A stretch of 64,000 bases of DNA from Angiostrongylus vasorum (taxonomy: Eukaryota > Nematoda > Chromadorea > Rhabditida > Metastrongylidae). The stretch is from NCBI GenBank assembly GCA_018806985.1, contig JADANN010000379.1, positions 1 through 64,000 on the forward strand. The letters are read 5' to 3'. Every line of letters begins with the position of its first letter. The first letter of the stretch is position 1. The notes below the pieces were generated by a model, which was not told the origin of the DNA, ran no database searches, and saw nothing but the letters and a program-made list of their open reading frames with translations. Positions 22,746 to 31,544 of this stretch are shown in pieces. Made by a program: the position numbers and the translations under genes.

Positions 22746-24140
22746 CAACTGTCATCGGGTCAGCCAAAATGCTGTAATCGTATTCGTTGCAGATCTGAGT
22801 TCTTTTTTCTTTTAAGAGCAAACAATTATTGTTTCGGAGGGCTGTTTTATGCAGAGAATTTGGAACTACTTCAAAAACACGTGGTGTTGAACTGGTCGAA
22901 TTGGCCACTTACTGTAAGAAGGCAATATTTCGACTTTTCCAGGAGATCCCATGCGAAAAATCTGTAGAAATGACTGAAATCAGTGAAGAGTTTCTAAAAG
23001 TTACACGAACTAATGACACTTCAGTATATGAAACATAACATAGCAAACTTTGTTTTGTCTGCAAATCATACAGAAATTACGAGAAATTGGCAGCGCTTCA
23101 TAAACATTCTGATTTCTTAGGAACTTGGAACGTTTAAAAAGGTCACCAACGACGTCTCAGCTCAGCGCTACCACGGCTTTCAGAAACGCCGAATTTCTTT
23201 TTCTCTTCTATATGCATTGGCAATTCCAACAAAATAGAGGATTCCTCTGCCTCGGGACAAAACCTTATCCCTCAGCGCAGCTGTTTTTTCTATGGTCAAT
23301 TCTGAATTGCTTTCCTATTTTCTTCCTCATGTTTATGGATTCTTCGGTGTCACCTTATTCCACACGCGCTTCTGAGTTCTTCAGCAAAATTATGAAATAG
23401 GGTTCGTTTTGGCCATCATTCGGCTTCTCCATCAGGAAAGGAGATTTCGTAGGTCTGCTTTGAAAACTGAGAGAGGTTAAGTGGAAGAGCATGGATTAAC
23501 AAATGACATTTCTGCTTCTCAGAAAATTGTTGCCAGAATGTTCCACATTCAATGTTTCACTTCGTCTTTGTAAAGTCGATAACTTCTTTTGCAATTTTTT
23601 TTAAAGCAGGCTTCCGAAGACGATTGTAAATTTCGCTATTTGTGGGAAAGCTAGGATTTTACGACGCAACAACATAAGCGAGAAGGCGGAGACCCAGTTT
23701 AAGCTGTGGCACCTGAGGAATTTGCCCATTGTTTGAAAATTTCGTTAACTGATCGCTTTTTTTTACGTCGTCCTTATTCAATATTTTACAAACAGCTATT
23801 CTCACTGGCCAGTTTTCATAGTCCGCGCTACAGCAGAATCGGTCACGAAAGTCGCTGTGAGGAATACGCTTTGAATTCAGTGTACTGGGAACTGATAATG
23901 CTGTTAGAAAAGTGAAAGAGGTGCAAAAACTTCTTCCTCACTGACGTTAGTGACGCATAACTAATCAATGCCAAATCATTTGCTGCTTCATGAATGGTCT
24001 CATCCAAAAAAGGAGGATATTTCTTTTCATCGGCTTGAAGATAAACGTCATTTTGTACCCAAATAATGAATCCATTAACAACCTCGTGTTTGCTCATCAG
24101 AGGAAAAGAGAATTATTTCTTCTCATTTGTAGTCTACAGT
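22746..24140. other. Conserved 5' flank of the intact gene
   Basis: It matches 45230-46620 over its whole length, and its last 250 bases also match 63770-64000 in reverse complement. Open frames here shift between copies, so it is probably non-coding and may include the promoter. No TATA box can be named with confidence. Confidence 0.4.
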
Positions 24141-24147
24141 GCTATTT

Positions 24148-24158
24148 ACACTTTTTAG
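24148..24158 (+). promoter_or_regulatory. Splice acceptor just upstream of the start codon
   Basis: TACACTTTTTAG lies 26 bases before ATG. The same site is TTTTCAG at 46631-46637 and, on the minus strand, at 63760-63754. It could accept a trans-spliced leader or end a 5' UTR intron; sequence alone cannot tell these apart. Confidence 0.5.
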
Positions 24159-24184
24159 CGACCAAAAACGATTTGTCTTACAAC

Positions 24185-27100
24185 ATGACGAGACTTCTGG
24201 CTCTTCTGATTCCGCTGCTAGCGACCGCCTCGACAGTATTGGGGTGTGGGGTGCTGCCACCAGGTCAAGGTAATAAACAGAAATTGTCATGGCAGTGCAT
24301 ACATTTGTAATTTTAAATATGAAGTCCTTGACTGCAAACGAAGTGAATGTATCTAATATTCCATTACTATTGAGAAATTCTTTTCACATAAACCTTTATA
24401 TGAGAATATTTTTTAATCTTAAATAACAGAAGTTGGAATAATTTCCAATTATTAACACAAAAACCACGGAAATTGTCTTGCAGCAAGCACCAGGACCTTC
24501 ACTATCAGCGGCTTTACCTTGCCAGTGGCCATGATCTCTTCAGGCGATGCCACTGCCCCTGCACAGGTTCCTGGTATTGGAACTAGCGTGCAGGGAGCTC
24601 AGGCATTTGTATCACGTCTTGTAATGCAAGCAGTGAGTTCACAACTCCAAGATTTCAAGTTCTTCTTCACTCTCAATTTCTAGATGAGTGTAGAAAATAA
24701 ATTTGAATTCCAAGGAATTTCGTCAGCGTTTTACTTCGGACAGATTTTACCATCATAACTCAATATAATTTGATAAAAACTTTTCAATATAAACTTTACC
24801 ACATTGTGAAGAAACTTGTTCTTGAGGTTATTGATGTTCTCGAACAGCAAGGTCGCAGCGCTGGCCTCTCTGATGCCATAATTGCAATCATTTTGGGCCA
24901 ACTCACTGTTCAAGTCAGTTATAGTCCACTGGAATGCATGAAAATAACTCTTAACCCAGCTGCAAATATGGATAGTAAGTTTTTAACTTTTTAAGATCAT
25001 TTCGAGAAGGTTGAACTGACAACTCTTAAGCGCATTATGAAGAAATACAGTGTGTTCATTAGGAAACTGTCTGTATTTAGAATGAAATGTGGAGTTGAAT
25101 TAGCTGTCAGGAAAACGTTTTCAAAATCCTATGTGTTTTCAGTATTTTCGATAGGTTTCAAAGGGTATTGCGTATTCAGAACATTTTGATTATTATTAGT
25201 GCAGTTGGTATTGCTAGCAATTAGTACCGATAACAATTTCTAGAGTATCACTATTAGGTGCGGTGGTGCACCGGTCAATTCGCGTGTGGCTCCGGTCCGA
25301 GCTGGCCAGGGCGAACCGTGGATTCCATCTATTTGAGCTCTTGAAATTTGCACAAGTATTGTCCAGTATGTGCTTGCTCACTGCAATCCCAAAGGTTGAC
25401 GACCACTGGTCGTGAAGGTGTGGAAAAGCCTTATGACGGCAATCACGGGATTTCTGGAAGGACCTACTCCCGCAATATGCGACAACATAAAGAAGAAAGA
25501 AAGTGAAAGGAAAATCTGCAAACAGAAGAAACGAATGCAAGAAGCCCTGGGATCCACTCAGTATATGATGTCATATCGTGTCTAAAAAATTCTATTGCAG
25601 TGCACCATCCAGACAGTCCAAATCAATTCGAGCCTAAAGAGAAAACAAGAGACCATTTAATTCTAGTTTCAACTTTCTTAGAGAAGTTATGACAAAGTAA
25701 ATTTTGCCGATGTTATCGAAAGCGAAAGCGATAGGTGAGGATGGTGAAGTGCTCTGGAAGAAATCATGAAAGACGGTGAAATGCCCCAAATTTTTCCCAT
25801 GTTCAACCTTCTTACAATTAATTGGAGTGTACTATCCGCTACTTGTCTGGGTAGTTCTAATAAATAACTTATTTCCACTTCCGATAACACTTCTAAGAGT
25901 TCTAGCATAGCCTGTCATACTCATTACGACAACGTAGTTAAAAGCTAGAAGAACAAAAAGCTGCAAAAAAGAAAAATTTTAACCGTTAGTCGATATAAAC
26001 ACCAGGTTTTAAAAAATTCTGACTGTCGATGGAGTTTTAACACTTTAAAACATTGTCACTGAAATTGTTTTAACACTTTAATACAGTTATTCCATACAAG
26101 AGGAGGTGCTAGCACAGTGGCATTGACGTCTGTCATCGCGAGCATTGTGCTTGTTCGATTGCACTCCAGGCCCACCAGGCCTGTGATCTCTGTCAGGTTG
26201 GGAAGTTGATACCGGACTTGTCCGGAAAGGAACCACTCTCTGCAATTTAAATGAGAGCGCTCCAGCCAGACAAACTTTCGGGACTCCACGGGAAGCCGTC
26301 TCGACCAGCATTCTACGACATTCGAGGTTAAATGAAAATCGTCAAGAAGTAGCAGAAGTGACAAGCAAAATGTAGAAAACCTAAGTGTATGATGGAAGCG
26401 AAGAATAGCATCGAATATGAGAAGTGTTGAGATCCGCACAGTTGACGTGAAGAAAAGACGGATCGCATCAACAGTACCACCTGTAGTCCCGTCGATCGTC
26501 GAGTGACTCGACCGGGACGCCAGTAATTCTTCCATTTTTCCCTGTCGCGTACAAGAGTAGCGCACTGGGTTCTGCTGTTCTACTCGCACTAGGGACTCGT
26601 CGAGCATCATATCTTTCTTCCAGGCTTTTCGTGAAGAACTCTGACCATCGGGTCAGTAGTCTTCCTGCAGTACGTTTGACATCACTGAGGAATCCAGTCA
26701 CTAACGGCTCTTGTCCATCGGTTGTCATTCATACGCATTACATGTCCGGCCCATCTTATCTTCGACTGTTTGGCGTACAGAAACGACATCTTTGATTTTT
26801 GATCGTTGACGCAGATCGGAGCTCTGGATCCCTTCCCTGACTTGCGTGAAACAGGGATAGTCTTAGCATCGTCCTTTCGACTGCGCGTTTAGTAACGCTG
26901 AGTGATCCCATTCTGCTTATGCAACGATCAGGTTTCTGATGCGCACGTTAGGGCAGGAATTACCGTTGAGTCGAAAAGGTGGGCGCGGAGTCGGGTGTTC
27001 TTTGTCCTCTTCACTACATCCTCGATGCTCTTGTAAAGCTCACTAAGCCGCTTGTTTCCTTCCGCTCAGCTCTGGAGCTAAGTCGCTCAACATTTTGATT

Positions 27101-27964
27101 TCCCGACCTAGATAGACACAACTGGAGCGTTCGGAGACATTCGTTCCGCTGAGCGTTAATGAGGCATATCCAAAGGCTTTATTAAAGTCGGCAAGCATTC
27201 GTTCCACTTGGCTAATATTGTGTTATAAGGACCATGTTATCAGCAAAGCGAAGGTAGTGTAACTGCCGACTATTGATTTTCACTCCCATATTATCCAATT
27301 CCAATGTTCGCTTGACGTTCTGGAGGGCGGCGGTAAATAATTTCGGCGAGATGGTATCGCCTTGCCTAACTCCTGTTTTGACGTCAATGTTAATATCGAT
27401 GTAGAATGGTGATATCTTGAATAGTGAAATTTTTTTACAGCTCACGAAGAATAAGAGACAGATCGTATGAAATGACATAGTAAAATTTCCAACGACCGAC
27501 TTTCTATCGAACTCAGCACTGATGAAATAGTTGATCAATTTATGCATTGTTCAAAAGAAATTTATACATATATACATGATGCGAAAAGTTACAGATGAAG
27601 ACTATTCGCCAAGCTCCTCTGACTTTTTCAATTGAAAGCAAGGGTACGAGTAACGATCTTACTTGCAGTTAATGGAGTTGATGCCATGATGATGCCACAC
27701 TGCATAATCATCGGGAACACGGTGACCGCTTTATGCGATGCAACAATGAATGCTCAAATGATGTGTAGGCTTGACAACGCCATGATGATCAGGACCATTC
27801 CCGACATGCACTTGTCAATTTCCGGAACCCTCACGACCACAAACGTCATCATGGCGAACTGGTCAAGAGAGATGTGGCAAAGTGTGGTTAACAGAGTGGT
27901 AACAATGCTAGCATCGGGTCCATTTGGTACGAACTTCGCCTCGGCATTTGCAACCGTCAACTGA
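24185..27964 (+). CDS. Secreted protein of a local nematode family, function unknown
   Basis: Four exons: 24185-24269, 24484-24632, 24827-24974 and 27669-27964, giving about 225 residues. Donors are CAAG|GTAATA, GCA|GTGAGT and GATA|GTAAGT; acceptors are CTTGCAG, CTTGAG (the weakest call) and CTTGCAG. Residues 1-20 (MTRLLALLIPLLATASTVLG) form a signal peptide, and mature protein starts at CGVLPPGQ. Cysteines are at about 21, 115, 139, 150 and 160; an N-glycosylation site NWS lies near the C-terminus. Landmarks are SGFTLPVAM, VMQAVIDVLE, LGQLTVQVSY and PHCIIIGNTVTALC. I cannot assign a known family or function. Intron 3 (2.7 kb) holds SINE-B, SINE-A and an inverted RTE fragment. Unlike the other copies, it lacks an intron between exons 4 and 5. 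It is the only copy with an open frame. Confidence 0.75.
25252..25515 (+). repeat. SINE-B copy in intron 3
   Basis: It begins with a tRNA-like stretch (GGTGCGGTGGTGCACCGG), then GGTCCGAGCTGG as a decayed B box, GACGACCACTGGTCGTGAAG and ATTTCTGGAAGGACCTAC. The same element sits at the matching place in the other two gene copies (47715-47960 and, inverted, 62455-62700), so it predates their duplication. Confidence 0.6.
26098..26460 (+). repeat. SINE-A copy in intron 3
   Basis: The head GTGCTAGCACAGTGGC resembles an A box, and TTGTTCGATTGCAC a B box. The core GATACCGGACTTGTCCGGAA follows. Partners are 48548-48915 and the partial inverted copy 61745-61975. Confidence 0.65.
26472..27460 (-). mobile_element. 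RTE fragment inserted in intron 3
   Basis: The minus-strand translation gives the reverse transcriptase part VKTGVRQGDTISPKLFTAAL and LHYLRFADNMVLI, then the tail up to 26472. The catalytic box is FADN instead of FADD. It is 5'-truncated. Flanks GATCGCATCAA (26461-26471) and GATCGTATGAA (27461-27471) look like a target-site duplication, and the matching site in the duplicate block (about 48908-48920) is empty. Confidence 0.8.
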
Positions 27965-28026
27965 AACACGAGTTTACCTGTGAAGCCTTTCGGAATAAAC
28001 TATATTGTCATTGAGTTCACAATGGT

Positions 28027-28032
28027 AATAAA
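28027..28032 (+). terminator. Polyadenylation signal AATAAA
   Basis: AATAAA lies about 60 bases after the stop codon of the intact gene and is conserved at 49535-49540 after the duplicate. Confidence 0.5.
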
Positions 28033-28689
28033 GTTCTAACACAAAAATGTGCTCAGTGGCTAGACTTCTGCAAAAGAACAAAGCTTGGTTTAAAATGCGA
28101 TAAACCATTTGTGCTATCCTTGTAAGCCGATTGAAGGCTTTTGCATAAAAGAAGTGGCCGGGAGAAAATCTCTAAATTCATTTGTTTAAAAAATGCTCCA
28201 TCCTCAGCTCATGGTAGGTCAAAAAGAAACTCGTAGAACACGAAATACACTACAAAAACGGTAAAGGATTTATAATAAACAGTCATACTGTGATACTCCA
28301 TGAAAAACAGCTCCTGTAACACAACAATAAGAAGTAGTACGGGATGGATATACCGCTACTTCGTTACCGCCCCTCTCGCCACTCCCAGCCTCCCTCATCT
28401 CTCACTATTCGGTAAGTTTGTGCTAAACTTTGTTAAGAGGAGAGAAATAATAACTTAATTTATTGGTGAGTAAATGAGAGTCACTGTTGAACGCCTTATT
28501 TTCATCGCTATGAAAATGCTTTTAGAAATTCAAAAAAAAGAAAAAACGCAGATGTCGCTCTTTGATAAATGGTCATATTTGATGGCAGAGAACTCATTGG
28601 ATAACGTTGAGTAAAAAACCTTGTGTCTTTCGTTCCCTTTTCTTAAATCTTTGAATTTTCCGTTTTTTCCTCATCCTTCGATTTTCCTC

Positions 28690-28960
28690 CTATTCAATGG
28701 AGAACCTTTCGTTGCGGATTAGTTCCTCTAAACGACTGTAGAACTTGTCCACCTCTCTCTCAAAGGTTGCTCACGTTAGTGAGTAACAACAGGTGATGGC
28801 GACTTATCCGCGACGGGAAAGTTGGAGATGAAGAAGAACCAAGCGCGACGATAGCATTTCGCATGAACTGACTAGATAAAGAAATAGACGACTGTACGGA
28901 CAGAGCCGCTATCTCCCGGACATGTGAGAATTTCTCTTCATAAATGACAAGGAGACCCGT
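28690..28960 (-). mobile_element. Endonuclease fragment of a second non-LTR lineage
   Basis: Minus-strand peptide EREVDKFYSRLEELIRNERF at about 28750-28690 matches the helix before the catalytic GDFN box of RTE-like endonucleases. The frame upstream is decayed. The duplicate at 50285-50350 keeps the same frame (VDAFYNHLETVIRNERF). A longer relative is at 56970-57390. Confidence 0.45.
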
Positions 28961-30279
28961 CATTTAAATGGCCTTTGTCCATCTTTCTGATTTTTCGTCT
29001 CTTGTTGAGCTATCACAAGGAATTTGGTGTAACCAGCGGAAACTGTAAATGTCGCGTGGAAACGATGATGGAGAGACGAGCAAGTCGATGGCAATGACTA
29101 TGATCTATGTTGTCATGGCTTTGCTACTAACATATTTATTGTTAAATCAGGAACTAACAAGGCACAAAAAAATTCTATTTAATTTCGTAGCCTAAGTGGA
29201 AAGCTCAGTCACAGATGCATAAGAACGAAAACATCTCGTGTACATCAAACGAAGTACTCTTGTTGAAATCACATTGCCTTAGCTTTTCTATTTACAGTTT
29301 ACCTTCTCTCGTGGCAAAGTGGTGTGTTGAATACAAGTAGGAGCAGGCTGAAATATAAGCGAAACTTGCAACCCTAGGTGAGTTTTGAATCCGTGACTAC
29401 CTTTCAGGGGAGGAGAAAACAAAAACGTCGGTTGCGATGAGGATTGCACTCCAGTCTTCCGAAAGGGTAATCGCGGATTCGGAGACCACTTAGGGTTCCG
29501 AGTTTTGCTGATGTCCTAGAATCTTTACGATTGCACTCCTTGAGTAGAGGTGGTTTGATACTCCGAGGAAGTCGCCAAACAACCAATCACGACGACAACA
29601 ACAACAACAACAACAACAACTGTTACCAATGACGCGTCACCTCAAAAAGGGAAGTTCGGAAGGTTTCCACAAGTTAATTGCAGATGCCAGAGTATACAAA
29701 AAGTCGGTCTTTCGAACTATGCGATGGATTCTTATCCATGCACCTAAGATGGCAAGCCTACGTAAAAACACCCGTGTTGAGTAAAAAGAAAGTGGGTGGA
29801 TTGGAAAACTTCCACCAAGAGTGTTGGGATAAATGGAAGAAGCTACCCACCCACGCGCTCATATCGTCAAATTTACCTTTAAATATTACCAGAAATCAGT
29901 TAAATTACTTTTAAAGAGTCTAATTCTAGGAGTTCGTCCTCCGACGAAAGTAAGAAGCAAAATCCTGCTGGAAGCCATATATCGAAGGTTAAATATTGAT
30001 TCAGCTTACGATAAGATACTCAAAACCTCGGAATTTGGTATTGTTCAAGCACATTTGCAAAACAGAATTCGCTGAATAACTATGGCTCCGAATGGAAAAT
30101 CTAATGTAGCCTACTCTAATCGTACACATAACAAAGCGGCTAGAAACAAAAGTGCTACTTGATAATAAATGTGCTTCTTAGAGGAGGAAAATTGAAAACG
30201 CTATAGGTTTTAAGCCTTGTCGAAAATGAGTTTCTCTTCACCAGGATCTAGTGGCAGGATAACGATGGACCTTATTCCG
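28961..30279 (+). pseudogene. Open segments conserved in both direct blocks
   Basis: The frame at 29678-29914 contains SFELCDGFLSMHLRWQAYV and ECWDKWKKL. The frame ending at 30075 contains LGVRPPTK, IYRRLNIDSAYDKILKTSE and IVQAHLQ after a possible acceptor ATTACCAG. The duplicate (51276-51640) keeps both peptide patterns but with a frameshift and two stops. Near 29090 a signal-peptide-like MTMIYVVMALLLTYLLLNQ resembles the start at 13197. The pattern suggests former coding sequence, but no full gene model works and the product is unknown. Confidence 0.3.
29594..29622 (+). repeat. (AAC)n microsatellite
   Basis: About nine ACA repeats. The matching place in the other direct block (about 51170-51184) has only about four. 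Confidence 0.85.
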
Positions 30280-30870
30280 GCCATTGCCGAGAAGAACGAG
30301 TCTATTGATCGGCTTTTGTTCATCTCATTCTGATTTAGAACTACCGCTTGTCGAAGGTGCGCAGGTTATTTTAACATTGAATTGTGCGAAAGTGAACAAC
30401 ACAGCGCCAATCCGATGAAGTGCTTTGTAATCCTTCCATTCGAAATTCGTCGCTCAGCATATGTTCAGTTAAGAGGAATGAATTATATTTTGATGCTATT
30501 AGCCCGCTTACGAGAAGACATTTTAACAGTTCCAAACCCAGACAGTCGTGGAACCGCTGCGAGTTAAAACTGATTTCCACGCTCCCTTTGACAGGTTGAG
30601 AAATCATGAGCGCCAGAAATAATCATTCGTTGAAATCATTATCAGAAATATAAAAGCATCCATTGCTTCCTGCTTTGTTGCTGGAACACCGCGGATCTGA
30701 AAAGCGGTGGCAGCGTCATCAGTGTAAATCAGGCCTAGTTATGCTGATTTATTAATGGTAAGATTAAAGAACCATTTTGCGAAATGCCTAGAGAATTTTG
30801 TTGACTAAAGCGAAAAATGAAATAGCTTATCAACTGCGTTAACTTGGAGGTTTTTCAGGCTTTTCAATTT
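30280..30870 (-). pseudogene. Exon-like unit, second copy
   Basis: Minus-strand peptide LIYTDDAATAFQIRGVPATK at about 30740-30670, interrupted by about 200 bases, then EFRMEGLQSTSSDWRCVVHF at about 30450-30390. Copies are at 1-380 and 51840-52400. In-frame stops lie upstream of the first peptide. The 200 bases may be an intron or an insertion. Confidence 0.3.
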
Positions 30871-31091
30871 TTAGTGAAATGTTATTTTCAGTAGCACAAT
30901 TTAATGGCATTCTGGGTGGCAGCTCTCTAGCGAGTATTTTAACGCCAAAGAGAGGTCGGTCACAGTACGAGTGGTCTGTTCATTTCGATTATTTGTTATC
31001 TGTCCTTCCAGTGAAACTATTTCACTTTGGTATTATGGTTAGTTTTCTACACAAATTAGCAGACACAACCATTGTATAAAAAACTTTCACT

Positions 31092-31130
31092 CAACTAACG
31101 CTTCGGCGCTTTCGGTTTCTTCAGAGCAGC
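31092..31130 (-). ncRNA. Hammerhead-like motif, weak stem II
   Basis: The minus strand has GCTCTGAAGA, then GAAGCGTTAGTT; stem II pairs poorly. The paired site at 52655-52695 in the other direct block is more decayed. The sequence from 31131 to 31540 is duplicated but unassigned. Confidence 0.35.
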
Positions 31131-31544
31131 GATGATTAAAGCCGGTGATGAACAGCTGGCCGTTGTCGCGATGTGGTGTTGGCACTTTATTTCAAAAGTC
31201 TCCGTTACGTCTTTTGTATCTTATGCATACTCAATGAAGTATCTTGTTCGTTATAAAATTCCTATCTGGATGTTGTTTCATACGCATGCAGAGTGGTATA
31301 CTCATTTTTCCAACGTATCCATTCCTTTGCGCTTTAAAAGACGCCGCACCAGTTACAAGACCAGACCGCAGCTGAAGTCAAGTAGCAAACGTCTCTAACG
31401 TCGTCAAACACTTGTGTCCCTGACTTCTTTTTTCCTTTCTTCGTAGCTACCAGTCCATTTCTGGGTCGGCTGAGCACGGACTCCAACTTCACAATACGAT
31501 ACCGACGGCTGCTGTTTGGTGAATCACAGGTATTCTATCACCTG

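Noticed and set aside
22642..22908. Minus-strand frame starting MANSTSS, similar start at 45214-45414
   Set aside because: The frames diverge after about seven codons through indels between the blocks, so coding constraint is not visible.
27754..27969. Minus-strand open frame of 71 codons
   Set aside because: It is antisense to the last exon of the intact secreted-protein gene; the sense strand has homologues and splice sites.
29594..29622. CRISPR-like short repeats
   Set aside because: It is a simple AAC microsatellite; no spacers or conserved repeats of CRISPR size occur anywhere in the window.
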